From contig NZ_CAJQZC010000010.1 in NCBI RefSeq assembly GCF_907164555.1, positions 1-64,000 on the forward strand: DNA of 64,000 nt, given 5' to 3'. Source of the DNA: Paraburkholderia saeva (lineage in GTDB: Bacteria > Pseudomonadota > Gammaproteobacteria > Burkholderiales > Burkholderiaceae). Below, piece by piece: positions 51,171 to 60,666 of this stretch. How positions within the stretch are numbered: position 1 is the stretch's first letter; every line of letters begins with the position of its first letter. Position numbers and translations under genes: made by a program. The notes beneath the pieces were generated by a model. It saw only the letters and a list, made by a program, of their open reading frames with translations, had not been told where the DNA came from and made no database searches.

Positions 51171-54100
51171 ATGAAGCCGGACAACTCAATGAAGGGCGTG
51201 GGACCCCTCGATGTCACGCCAGGCTTTCTCGTGGGCGGCGGGGAAATGGGTGCCCTTATCCGCGGATACGACTGGGCGAGTACGCCGATGGGGCCGCCCG
51301 AAACCTGGCCGCAGGGTCTGAAAATCGGCATCCGCGTCATGCTGACGTCGCGGCAGCCGATCTGGATCGGCTGGGGTTCCGAGCTGATTTACTTCTACAA
51401 CGACCCGTACAAGTCGATCATCGGCGGCAAGCATCCGGTGGCGCTCGGCCAGCCGACGGAGATTGTCTGGCACGAGATCTGGAGCGAGATCAGCCCGCTT
51501 CTGGATACGGCGCTTAAAGGCGAAGAAGGCACGTTCGTCGAACAGAAGCTCCTGATCATGGAGCGCAACGGCTTTCCCGAAGAGACCTATTACACGTTCT
51601 CGTACAGTCCGCTGCCGGATGGCGATGGCGGTACGGGCGGCATCATCTGTGCGAACAGCGACGACACCGCGCGCGTGCTCGGCGAACGCCAACTGGCGTT
51701 GCTGCGCGAACTCGCGGCCTCGACGGCCGATGCGCGCACGTGGCAGGAAACCTGTGCGTTGAGCGCTGCCGCGTTGCAGCTCAACGCGCGGGACATCCCT
51801 TTCGCGATGCTGTATTCCTCAGAGCCGGGCAGCGATCATGTGGCGCTCGTGGGCACGAGCGGCATCGCGGCAGATCATCCGGCCGCGCCTTCGGTCATGT
51901 ATCACGACGATCGGGACAGCAGCGCGGTCTGGCCGTTCGCCGACGTGCTGCGTACGCAGAAGCCGAAGCTCGTCACGGATCTGGCGCAGCGCTTCGATAC
52001 TGCGCTGCCGACGGGCGCGTGGAGCATGCCGCCCACGCAGGCCGTGATCCTGCCGATCCAGGCCGGCGGCGAAGCGGGGCGCGCGAGCATGCTGATCGTG
52101 GCGCTCAACCCCTGTCGCCTGTTCGATGACAGCTATCGCGCGTTCCTGAATCTCGTTGCCGGTCAGATCGGCGCGGCCATCGGCTACGCGCAGGCGTATG
52201 ACGCGGAGCGGCGTCGTGCCGAAGCGCTGTCGGAAATCGACCGGGCCAAGACCACGTTCTTTTCGAACATCAGTCACGAGTTCCGCACACCGCTGACGCT
52301 GATGCTCGGCCCGCTCGAAGAACTGCTCGCCAGGCCGCAGCCTGGCGGCGACGAAGACCGTCAACTCGTCGAAATGACGCATCGCAATGGCTTGCGGCTC
52401 CTGAAGCTTGTCAACGCGCTGCTCGATTTCTCGCGCATCGAGGCCGGCCGCATTCAACTCGATGCGGTGCCTACCGACCTCTCCGCGTTCACGGCCGAAC
52501 TTGCGTCGCTTTTCCGGTCGGCAATCGAAACGGCGGGTCTACGCCTCGTCATCGATTGCCCGTCGCTGCCGGTGCTGGTGCAGATCGACCGGGAGATGTG
52601 GGAAAAAGTCGTGATGAATCTGCTCTCGAACGCGTTCAAGTTTACGTTCGAAGGCGAGATCGTTGTTGCAGTGCGTCGAACCGACGACGGTGGCGTGGAA
52701 GTCAGCGTCGCCGATTCGGGCGTTGGCGTGCCGCAGGGCGAAATTCCGCGTCTTTTCGAGCGCTTTCATCGCGTGGCCGGCGCGCCGGGGCGCTCGGTCG
52801 AGGGAAGCGGCATCGGCCTCGCGATGGTCCAGGAACTCGTGAAGCTGCATGGCGGCACGGTCCGCGTCGAGAGCGAGCCCAATGCGGGATCGCGCTTTGT
52901 GGTTGCATTGCCCGCGGATCTGGTGCGTCCCATGCCGCCGGAACAGACAGGCGCGGGTACGGGCCGCGCGGAAGCGAGCCCGCGCGCGCACGCTTACGTC
53001 GATACGGCGATGCGCTGGGAGCCGGAAACAGAAGGCTTTTCCGCCGATGACATGACCGTGCCCGCGCGGGCGATGACTGGCACAACGAATCTACCGCGCG
53101 AGGGCGAGAACGCCGCACGTCTGCTGGTTGTCGACGATAACGCCGATCTGCGCGATTACATGCGCCGCATCCTGGGCGTAGCAGGACACGATGTCAGCGT
53201 GGCTGTCGACGGTCTGCATGCGCTCGAAGCGGTGCGCGCGACGCGCTTCGATCTGGTGCTTACGGACGTCATGATGCCGGGCCTCGATGGCTACGGCCTG
53301 CTGCGTGAACTGCGCGCCGACCCCGGGTTACGCGAAACGCCGGTCTTGCTGCTTTCGGCGCGGGCGGGTGAAGAAGCACGTGTCGACGGTCTCGAACTGG
53401 GCGCCGACGATTACCTGATCAAGCCTTTTTCCGCGCGCGAACTGCTGGCGCGCGTTGCGAGCAATCTGCAACTCGCGCGGCTGCGCCGCGAAACAGAACA
53501 CCAGCTGCGCGAAGATTCGCGCCTGCTCGAAACGCTCAATCGGGTGGGCACCGTGGTCGCTGCGGAACTCGACCTGAACCGCGCGGTGCAGGTCGTCACC
53601 GACGCCGCCACTGAGCTCACTGGCGCAGCCTTCGGTTCGTTCTTCTATAACGTGGTCGATGAGGCGGGCGGCCGTTATACGCTGTACACGCTTTCTGGCG
53701 TACCGAGAGACGCGTTCGCGAAGTTTCCGATGCCGCGCAACACGGCGGTCTTCGCGCCGACGTTTAACGGCGAAGGCATCGTGCGTGTCGACGACATCAC
53801 GAAAGATCCGCGTTATGGCAAGAGTGGGCCGCATTACGGCATGCCGAAGGGCCACCTTGCCGTGCGCAGCTATCTTGCCGCGCCCGTGGTGTCGCGCACG
53901 GGCGAGGTGGTCGGCGGCCTGTTCTTCGGGCATCCCGAGCCCGGCGTGTTCACCGCGCGGGCCGAACGCATCGTGGCAGGCATCGCAACGCAGGCTGCAG
54001 CCGCGATCGACAACGCACGCCTCTATCAGGCTGCACAGACGGAAATCGCCGAACGGGCAAAAGCGCAGAGCGCGCTGCACGATCTCAACGAAACGCTGGA

Positions 54101-56084
54101 GCGCCGCGTGATCGAGACCGTCGCCGACCGCGACCGTCTATGGGCACTGAGCGAGGATCTGCTGGTGGTCGCGGGTTTCGACGGCTCGCTGCAACGCGTG
54201 AGTCCGTCATGGACGCGCATGCTCGGCCATGATCCGTACTGGCTGACGTCGCGCTCGTATTTCGGGCTGATCCATCCGGACGATGTGGACAGGGTCAACG
54301 CCCATCTCGCGGAACTGCGCAAAACGTCGGCGCCGGTGCGTTTCGAAAACCGTCTGCGACGCATCGACAATACATGGCGCTGGGTCGCCTGGACGTTCGC
54401 GCTCGACCCCGATACGCAGCGGCTGCACGGCGTTGGCCGCGACGTGACGACCGACCGGGAGACCGCCGAGGCGTTGCGACATGCCGAAGAAGCGCTGCGC
54501 ATGGCGCAGAAGATGGAGGCGATCGGCAAGCTGACAGGCGGCGTCGCGCACGACTTCAACAATCTGCTGCAGGTGATCGGCGGCAACCTGCAACTGCTTG
54601 CGAAAGATGTCGCTGGCAATGACAAGCCGGAACAGCGTGTGCGCAATGCGCTCGCGGGCGTAGCGCGTGGCGCGAATCTGGCGTCGCAGCTGCTCGCATT
54701 CGGCAGACGTCAGCCGCTGGCGCCCAAGGTCGTCAACCTGGGGCGCTTTATTCGTGGCCTCGATGATATGTTGCGGCGCGCACTGGGCGATGGCGTAGAA
54801 ATCGAAACGATCGTCACGGGTGGCTTGTGGAATACGCTCGTCGATCCGTTCCAGGTCGAGAATGCGCTGCTCAATCTGGCGATCAATGCACGCGACGCGA
54901 TGAACGGCCACGGCCGTCTGACAATCGAGGCCGGCAACGCAGCGCTGGACGATGCGTATGCGAGGCGCAACGCGGACGTCACGCCTGGACAATATGTCAT
55001 GGTGGCGGTGACAGATACCGGCTCGGGGATGTCGGCGGAAGTGCGCGAACATGTGTTCGAACCTTTTTTTACGACCAAACCGGAAGGACAGGGTACGGGC
55101 CTGGGTCTGAGCATGGTGTACGGTTTCGTCAAGCAGTCCGGCGGCCACGTGAAGATCTATAGCGAAGAGGGGCACGGCACGACGATCCGTCTTTATCTGC
55201 CGCGCGTGCGGCAGGAGGAGGATCTCGAAACCACGATCGATCCAGCACCTGCGAAGGGTGGCAGGGAAACGATTCTTGTCGTGGAAGATGACGAGGACGT
55301 GCGCACGACAGTCGTGGAGATGCTTTCCGATCTCGGCTATCGCGTGCTCAAGGCGCGCGACGCGCAGAGCGCGCTCGCGATCATCGAGAGCGGCGTGCCG
55401 ATCGACCTGCTGTTTACAGACGTCGTCATGCCGGGTCCGCTGCGCAGCCCCGAACTCGCACGCAAGGCGCGTGAGCGGCTGCCGTCGATTGCCGTGCTCT
55501 TCACGTCCGGCTACACCGACAACGCGATCGTTCACGCCGGACGCCTTGACGAAGGCATCGAGCTTTTGAGCAAGCCCTACACGCATGAAGCGCTTGCCCG
55601 CAAGGTACGCCACGTGTTGCGCCTTGGAGAGCACGTCGTGGCGGATTTCGCGTTGCAACCGTCCGGGGCGGATCTGGCGAAAGGCGCCGGCGAGCTGGCC
55701 CGCGACGAAACGTTCGACACGTTGACCCGTTTGCGCGTGCTGTTCGTGGAAGACGACGAACTGGTTCGCGAGAGCACGGCCGAGTTGCTCAGGACGCTGG
55801 ATGTGGATGTGGTCGAAGCTGGAAGCGAAGCCGTAGCGCAGCACGTTCTCGCAAAGCAGAAGGTGGACGTATTGCTAACCGACGTCGGTCTTGGCGCCGC
55901 TTCGGGTATCGAGCTCGCGATCGAGGCACGCCGTGCATGGCCGCATCTGCGCGTGATCTTTCTGAGCGGCTATGACGTTGCGCTGACGCCGGAACAGCGC
56001 GATGCGCTGCCGCGCGCCATTCATCTGCGAAAGCCGTATGAGATGAGCGACCTTGTCGATGCGCTAAGGGCCGAGCCAGAATAG
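51171..56084 (+). CDS. Hybrid histidine kinase with two kinase cores and three receivers
   Basis: 1637 residues, no transmembrane segment seen, so probably cytoplasmic. Order: PAS-like domain (about 30-160), GAF (about 180-340), HisKA with phospho-His in ISHEFRTPL (about 368), HATPase (NLLSNAFKFT about 484), receiver 1 (DNADLRDYM, Asp in LTDVMMPG about 700), GAF 2 (about 790-950), PAS (about 993-1093), a second HisKA/HATPase (GGVAHDFNNLLQVIGGN about 1123; NLAINARDAM), receiver 2 (TDVVMPG about 1416) and receiver 3 (TDVGLG about 1570). All key residues look intact. GAGGAG precedes the start. No response-regulator gene is adjacent. Confidence 0.92.
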   Translation: MKPDNSMKGVGPLDVTPGFLVGGGEMGALIRGYDWASTPMGPPETWPQGLKIGIRVMLTSRQPIWIGWGSELIYFYNDPYKSIIGGKHPVALGQPTEIVWHEIWSEISPLLDTALKGEEGTFVEQKLLIMERNGFPEETYYTFSYSPLPDGDGGTGGIICANSDDTARVLGERQLALLRELAASTADARTWQETCALSAAALQLNARDIPFAMLYSSEPGSDHVALVGTSGIAADHPAAPSVMYHDDRDSSAVWPFADVLRTQKPKLVTDLAQRFDTALPTGAWSMPPTQAVILPIQAGGEAGRASMLIVALNPCRLFDDSYRAFLNLVAGQIGAAIGYAQAYDAERRRAEALSEIDRAKTTFFSNISHEFRTPLTLMLGPLEELLARPQPGGDEDRQLVEMTHRNGLRLLKLVNALLDFSRIEAGRIQLDAVPTDLSAFTAELASLFRSAIETAGLRLVIDCPSLPVLVQIDREMWEKVVMNLLSNAFKFTFEGEIVVAVRRTDDGGVEVSVADSGVGVPQGEIPRLFERFHRVAGAPGRSVEGSGIGLAMVQELVKLHGGTVRVESEPNAGSRFVVALPADLVRPMPPEQTGAGTGRAEASPRAHAYVDTAMRWEPETEGFSADDMTVPARAMTGTTNLPREGENAARLLVVDDNADLRDYMRRILGVAGHDVSVAVDGLHALEAVRATRFDLVLTDVMMPGLDGYGLLRELRADPGLRETPVLLLSARAGEEARVDGLELGADDYLIKPFSARELLARVASNLQLARLRRETEHQLREDSRLLETLNRVGTVVAAELDLNRAVQVVTDAATELTGAAFGSFFYNVVDEAGGRYTLYTLSGVPRDAFAKFPMPRNTAVFAPTFNGEGIVRVDDITKDPRYGKSGPHYGMPKGHLAVRSYLAAPVVSRTGEVVGGLFFGHPEPGVFTARAERIVAGIATQAAAAIDNARLYQAAQTEIAERAKAQSALHDLNETLERRVIETVADRDRLWALSEDLLVVAGFDGSLQRVSPSWTRMLGHDPYWLTSRSYFGLIHPDDVDRVNAHLAELRKTSAPVRFENRLRRIDNTWRWVAWTFALDPDTQRLHGVGRDVTTDRETAEALRHAEEALRMAQKMEAIGKLTGGVAHDFNNLLQVIGGNLQLLAKDVAGNDKPEQRVRNALAGVARGANLASQLLAFGRRQPLAPKVVNLGRFIRGLDDMLRRALGDGVEIETIVTGGLWNTLVDPFQVENALLNLAINARDAMNGHGRLTIEAGNAALDDAYARRNADVTPGQYVMVAVTDTGSGMSAEVREHVFEPFFTTKPEGQGTGLGLSMVYGFVKQSGGHVKIYSEEGHGTTIRLYLPRVRQEEDLETTIDPAPAKGGRETILVVEDDEDVRTTVVEMLSDLGYRVLKARDAQSALAIIESGVPIDLLFTDVVMPGPLRSPELARKARERLPSIAVLFTSGYTDNAIVHAGRLDEGIELLSKPYTHEALARKVRHVLRLGEHVVADFALQPSGADLAKGAGELARDETFDTLTRLRVLFVEDDELVRESTAELLRTLDVDVVEAGSEAVAQHVLAKQKVDVLLTDVGLGAASGIELAIEARRAWPHLRVIFLSGYDVALTPEQRDALPRAIHLRKPYEMSDLVDALRAEPE

Positions 56085-56120
56085 ACGTCGCAGCCCGACG
56101 GGCGTGGAAAAGCGACGCCG

Positions 56121-56627
56121 TCAGCCGGGTTGAGCACGCACGAGGTCACGATGCGTCAGGTGAAGACGCAGGTCGAACTCGATTTGATGGTAGCCTGGCT
56201 GCATGAATTCGCAGAGACGGTAAAACGCCTTGTTGTGGTCGCTTTCCTTCAGATGTGCAAGTTCGTGCACAACGATCATGCGCAGGAATTCGGGCGCGGT
56301 GTCCCTGAAGAGGGACGCAATGCGAATTTCCTTCTTCGACTTCAGCTTGCTGCCCTGCACGCGTGAGATCGTCGAATGCAGGCCGAGCGCGTGCCGCAGG
56401 ACGTCAAGTTTGCTGTCGTAGATGACCTTGTCGATCTGCGGGCCGCTGCGGATGAATTCGCGCTTCAGGTCGGCGCAATAATCGTAGAGCGCGCGGTCGG
56501 TCTGTACGGCATGCCGGTTCGGGTAGCGCTCTTCGAGGTAGGCGCCGAGCTGCTGTTCGGCGATCAGCCGTCGCACCTTGTCCTGGAGCGCCGTCGGATA
56601 GGCGTTCAGGTATTTCAGATTCTGCAT
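56121..56627 (-). CDS. YgjP-like zinc metallopeptidase-family protein
   Basis: A 168-residue protein with the zinc motif VVHELAHLKESDHNKAFY (HExxH plus downstream His), as in the YgjP/DUF45 family. Some members hydrolyse UTP; peptidase activity is unproven. I chose ATG 56627; no clear ribosome binding site precedes it. The open frame extends to a GTG at 56687, which would overlap the end of the LysR-type gene by 4 bp and might allow coupling. Confidence 0.82.
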   Translation of the reverse strand: MQNLKYLNAYPTALQDKVRRLIAEQQLGAYLEERYPNRHAVQTDRALYDYCADLKREFIRSGPQIDKVIYDSKLDVLRHALGLHSTISRVQGSKLKSKKEIRIASLFRDTAPEFLRMIVVHELAHLKESDHNKAFYRLCEFMQPGYHQIEFDLRLHLTHRDLVRAQPG

Positions 56628-56683
56628 GATGGGGTGGACGTTTCGGCGGAGTGTTCCCCGTATTGTACCGGTCGCGCCCGTGC

Positions 56684-57577
56684 TCACACGTTGAAGAGAT
56701 CGTTGCGCGCCGCACGCATGATCGACGCAATTGCCGGATGGCTGATCCGGCGTTCAATCGAAATCGCGAAGAATTCCTCGACGATCGTGTCGATCTGACC
56801 AATTGCCATCAACTTGTGCTCCTGGTTCAACTGCGCGGAAAGTACGGTCGGCGCGAACATGACGCCTTGCCCTTCGCGCGCGAACGCCACGGTGAGCGCG
56901 CCGTCGTCGAACTCGCCTGCGATGCGTTGCGTCACGGAACGCGCCTTGAGCCAGTGGTCCAGTTTGCGCCTTACAGCGGAATCGATGCCGGGCAGCAGCA
57001 TTGGCAGCGTGTCGAGTACCGCTGGAAATGCCTTCACGGCCCCTGCAACGAGCGACTTCGACGCGAAGCAGCTGATCGTCGAGCGGCCGAGCGGATGATT
57101 GAACGCCTTCACGTTGACGTCCGGCGGGATGGGAGCATCGGCAATCACGAGGTCGAGCCGATGCACGGCAAGTTGCGCGAGGAGAGCATGCAGCTTGCCT
57201 TCGTGACAGATCAGCCTGAACGCGTCCGACTGTTTGAGCGCGGGCTCGAGCAGCCGGTAAGCGACTGCCTTGGGCACCGAATCGGCGACGCCCACGCGCA
57301 GGTGTGTCTGCGCCGCGCCCCGGTCGAGCTTGACGGCGCTTTCGAGTTCGGCGCCAAGCGAGAATATTTCATCCGCGTAGTCGAGCACGAGGCGGCCGGC
57401 GTCGGTCAGTTCGAGATTGCGTCCGCTTTTTCTGAAAAGGCGCTTGCCGAGCGATGTTTCAAGCAGCTTGATCTGCCCGCTCAACGTCTGCGGCGTGATG
57501 TGCAATTGCGCACCCGCGCGGCCAGGACCGCCAGCGTGCGCCGCTACCCAGAAATAATGCAGATGCTTGAAGTTCAT
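56684..57577 (-). CDS. nhaR: NhaR-like LysR-family regulator
   Basis: 297 residues. The N-terminal winged HTH (MNFKHLHYFWVAAHAG ... LHITPQTLSGQIKLLE) is the NhaR type that activates Na+/H+ antiporter nhaA. The first HTH helix reads GGPGRAGAQL where relatives usually have GSVxRA, a small oddity. The C-terminal substrate-binding domain follows from about residue 90. No nhaA is adjacent in this window, so the target may lie elsewhere. Confidence 0.85.
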   Translation of the reverse strand: MNFKHLHYFWVAAHAGGPGRAGAQLHITPQTLSGQIKLLETSLGKRLFRKSGRNLELTDAGRLVLDYADEIFSLGAELESAVKLDRGAAQTHLRVGVADSVPKAVAYRLLEPALKQSDAFRLICHEGKLHALLAQLAVHRLDLVIADAPIPPDVNVKAFNHPLGRSTISCFASKSLVAGAVKAFPAVLDTLPMLLPGIDSAVRRKLDHWLKARSVTQRIAGEFDDGALTVAFAREGQGVMFAPTVLSAQLNQEHKLMAIGQIDTIVEEFFAISIERRISHPAIASIMRAARNDLFNV

Positions 57578-57716
57578 ACTTCACCATGCAAGCTCGACCG
57601 GATCGTAAGATTTTATCGAAGGATTGGTGTAGAAAATACGATTTTTCCTGATCGTCGAAATTCGCTAGATTAGAGGCTGACGAAACGCCAATGACTTACC
57701 AAGCGAGGAAAGTGAA

Positions 57717-58028
57717 ATGAAATGTCCCGTATGCCAGACACCCGATCTGTTGATGACCGACCGCCAGGGCATTGAAATCGACTATTGCGGCACCTGTCGC
57801 GGCGTATGGCTGGATCGCGGCGAACTCGACAAGCTGATTGAACGGGCCTCGGAAGCGCCCGTCGTAGCGCAAGTCACCGCGCGCAACGAGCGGCGCGACG
57901 ACGATCGCCGCGATGGTCCGGGCATGCAGTGGGGCCGCGGCACGCAAGCCGACGACGGCTATCGCGACCGCCGCTACCCGCATAAAAAGAAAAAATCGCT
58001 TTTTGGCGAGATTTTCGACTTTGACTGA
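57717..58028 (+). CDS. Zinc-ribbon (zf-TFIIB) protein
   Basis: 103 residues. The N-terminal zinc ribbon has two CxxC pairs (KCPVCQTPDL and YCGTCRGVWLDRGELDKL), a signature of the zf-TFIIB family of small bacterial proteins of unknown function. The C-terminal half is basic and disordered-looking (RDRRYPHKKKKSLFGEIFDFD). AGGAAAG precedes the ATG. Confidence 0.85.
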   Translation: MKCPVCQTPDLLMTDRQGIEIDYCGTCRGVWLDRGELDKLIERASEAPVVAQVTARNERRDDDRRDGPGMQWGRGTQADDGYRDRRYPHKKKKSLFGEIFDFD

Positions 58029-58196
58029 GCGTGCCCGAACGGTGCAGGCGACCGTCCAGGACGGACGATCGTCATTGCATGCCCGCAGGCGCGCCGCATG
58101 AGGGTCGGAATGAAGCAGGTGCAAACAAACGCAAATCTGGGACATACTAGCGGCGGCGCCGGCTATCCATAACCGATTCTCTTACTCGGCTCACGC

Positions 58197-58940
58197 ATGG
58201 ACTACCTGATTGCTCTGGCAGGCGACCCCGCCGTATGGGCGGCGCTCGCGACACTCGTCGTGATGGAAGTCGTTCTTGGCATCGACAACCTCATCTTCAT
58301 CTCGATCCTGAGCAACAAGCTGCCGGAGGCCCAACGCGCCCGGACGCAGCGGCTCGGCATCGGCCTTGCGCTCGTGATGCGCCTTGGCCTGCTTGGCACT
58401 GTCGCGCTGATCGTCCGGCTGACCAATCCGCTGTTCGAGGCGTTCGGCCACGGCTTCTCCTGGCGCGATCTGATCCTGATCGGCGGCGGCCTGTTTCTCG
58501 TGTGGAAGGCCACCACCGAAATCCATCATCACATCACGCACGCCACGGAAACGGACGCGGCCGACAGCCGCAGCACGACGCTGACGCCGCTTTCGGCGAT
58601 CGGCCAGATACTCGTCCTCGATCTCGTGTTTTCGATCGACAGTATCGTGACCGCCGTCGGGATGACCGAACATATCCCGATCATGTTCGTCGCCGTGATC
58701 GCCGCCGTTGCCGTGATGCTGTTCGCCGCCGGTCCGCTGTCACGCTTTATTGACCGCAATCCAACCATCGTGATGCTCGCGCTTGGATTCCTGCTGGTGA
58801 TCGGCATGACGCTGATCGCGGAGGGTTTTGGTTCACACGTGCCCAAGGGATACATCTATGCAGCGATGGCATTCTCGGCACTGGTTGAAGGCTTGAACAT
58901 GCTGTCGCGCCGCGCAAAGTCGAAGCGGCACGTCAGCTAG
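58197..58940 (+). CDS. TerC-family membrane protein
   Basis: A 247-residue protein with about seven hydrophobic helices. The acidic motif EVVLGIDNLIFISIL at the N-terminus and its repeat LVLDLVFSIDSIVTAVG in the second half are the TerC metal-binding signatures. Members are linked to tellurite resistance and, in several bacteria, manganese export. No yybP-ykoY riboswitch is visible upstream. The gene stands alone. Confidence 0.88.
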   Translation: MDYLIALAGDPAVWAALATLVVMEVVLGIDNLIFISILSNKLPEAQRARTQRLGIGLALVMRLGLLGTVALIVRLTNPLFEAFGHGFSWRDLILIGGGLFLVWKATTEIHHHITHATETDAADSRSTTLTPLSAIGQILVLDLVFSIDSIVTAVGMTEHIPIMFVAVIAAVAVMLFAAGPLSRFIDRNPTIVMLALGFLLVIGMTLIAEGFGSHVPKGYIYAAMAFSALVEGLNMLSRRAKSKRHVS

Positions 58941-59026
58941 CATTCTGTTCTACAGGGAAGCCGGCAGGCTGCCGGCTGCAACAGCGACGATGGGCTGACA
59001 AACGACGCACCGTGGCGCGCAACCCG

Positions 59027-60610
59027 ATGAACCGGTTCACGTTTCTCGCGGTTTCAATCTTCCTTTCCAGCGCGGCAACCCTGGTGCCGGTTGGGCTGTG
59101 CGTCTATATCGCACAGCAGGACGCGCATCGCCGCGAGGAAGCTGCGCTGAAGACGTTTGCTGACAATGCCATCATCCGTGCCGAAATCGTCACGAAGCAG
59201 GCAGAACAGGCCGTCGCCGAAATGGAGCGCTTGCCGCAGGAGCGATGTTCACCGCTGCATCTGGAGCAACTCCGGCGAATCGCATTCACGTGGCGCTACG
59301 TGCAGGACGCCGGCGTCTATCGCGATGGAATGAATCTGTGCTCGGCTTTGCTTGGCGCAGCAGAAGACAGACGGCTACGTCTGCCTGCACCTGCATGGCT
59401 CACGAGAAACGGGTTTCTCGTATGGTTCGATCTCGACAATCCATTTGGCGCGGCACGCAAGTCGATGCTGATTGGCCGCAACGGTAACTATGTTTCGGTG
59501 GATCCGGGGTCATACGTCGATGTGGTCGATCGGGACGCACGGTTGCTCGCGGCGGTAGACACGCGAACCGGTAATGTGTTTTCCGCGACGCAAGGTGTGG
59601 ATCGTCAGCTCATGATGACGGCCTGGCAGCGCGGGGGCCGTATGGACGATCCGGTCCATGCGTTCGTCATCAAGAAATCAGACGACCTGCCGTTCGCAAT
59701 CATCGTCGAGGCGCGGCGGTCCAGCTCGTTTGCAAACTGGAAGGCGTTGCTCACTGTGTGGCTGCTGGTGGGGCTTGCACTCGGCCTTGTGCTCGGCTCG
59801 CTTGTTTTGCGCGTCATGTCGAGGCGAAATTCGATGGGTTGGCAACTGCGGCGGGCGCTCCGTCGCCGGGAATTCTCCGTTCAGTACCAGCCGATCGTGT
59901 CACTTGCCGACGGGCGCTGCGTGGGCGCGGAAGCGCTCGTGCGCTGGGTTCAGGATGGCCGTCCGGTGCCGCCCGACGTGTTCATTCCGCTCGCCGAAGA
60001 GCAAGGCCTCATCCAGGCGATCACCGATCAGGTGCTCGAGCGCGTGATTGCCGAGATGAGCGACCGGCTACGGCAAGACCCACGGCGCTATGTATCGATC
60101 AACGTCAGCGCCGAAGACCTGAAAACGCTGCGTTTTCTGAATGTGCTGACCGCAAGACTAGCCGGAACCGGCATTGCGAATGCGCAGATCCGGATCGAGG
60201 CAACCGAGCGCGGCTTTCTCGATGTCGATGCAACCCGTCGCGTCATCCAGGCGTTCCGCGATGCGGGTCATCCTGTCTGTATCGACGATTTCGGCACCGG
60301 TTATTCAAGCCTCTCTTACCTGCAAAGTTTCAGGTTCGACGTGCTCAAGATCGACAAGTCGTTTGTCGATACGGTCGGACAGGACGCGGCGTCGAGTAGC
60401 GTCGCACCGCACATCATCGCGATGGCGCACGCGCTCGGCGTCCAGATCGTCGCTGAAGGCATCGAGCATGCGGATCAGGCGCAGTTTCTGCGCGAGCACG
60501 GTACACAGTTCGGACAGGGCTGGCTGTTTGCGAGGCCGATGCCGGCGGCGGAATTCCTGCGCTACCTGGACCGGGAGAGCGTGCCCGAACATGGAGTCGA
60601 AATTCAGTGA
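59027..60610 (+). CDS. Membrane-bound c-di-GMP phosphodiesterase (CSS-like sensor plus EAL)
   Basis: 527 residues: membrane helix (about 5-27), periplasmic CSS-type domain with two Cys (ERCSPLH and NLCSALLG; the motif reads CSA, not CSS), second helix (about 239-263), and a cytoplasmic EAL domain. Catalytic elements are intact: AEALVRW, INVSAED, EATERG, DDFGTGYSS, LKIDKSFVD and AEGIEHADQ. This predicts an active c-di-GMP phosphodiesterase controlled by periplasmic thiol redox state. The start may instead be GTG 59012, five codons upstream; neither has a strong ribosome binding site. Confidence 0.9.
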   Translation: MNRFTFLAVSIFLSSAATLVPVGLCVYIAQQDAHRREEAALKTFADNAIIRAEIVTKQAEQAVAEMERLPQERCSPLHLEQLRRIAFTWRYVQDAGVYRDGMNLCSALLGAAEDRRLRLPAPAWLTRNGFLVWFDLDNPFGAARKSMLIGRNGNYVSVDPGSYVDVVDRDARLLAAVDTRTGNVFSATQGVDRQLMMTAWQRGGRMDDPVHAFVIKKSDDLPFAIIVEARRSSSFANWKALLTVWLLVGLALGLVLGSLVLRVMSRRNSMGWQLRRALRRREFSVQYQPIVSLADGRCVGAEALVRWVQDGRPVPPDVFIPLAEEQGLIQAITDQVLERVIAEMSDRLRQDPRRYVSINVSAEDLKTLRFLNVLTARLAGTGIANAQIRIEATERGFLDVDATRRVIQAFRDAGHPVCIDDFGTGYSSLSYLQSFRFDVLKIDKSFVDTVGQDAASSSVAPHIIAMAHALGVQIVAEGIEHADQAQFLREHGTQFGQGWLFARPMPAAEFLRYLDRESVPEHGVEIQ

Positions 60611-60666
60611 AGCCGTTGCTACACGGCATTATTTCATTGTGATGGCGCGTGAAGCGCAACGTTTGC

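Noticed and set aside
58029..58196. Possible yybP-ykoY manganese riboswitch before the TerC gene
   Set aside because: The conserved loops of that riboswitch class are not visible in the 168-bp leader.
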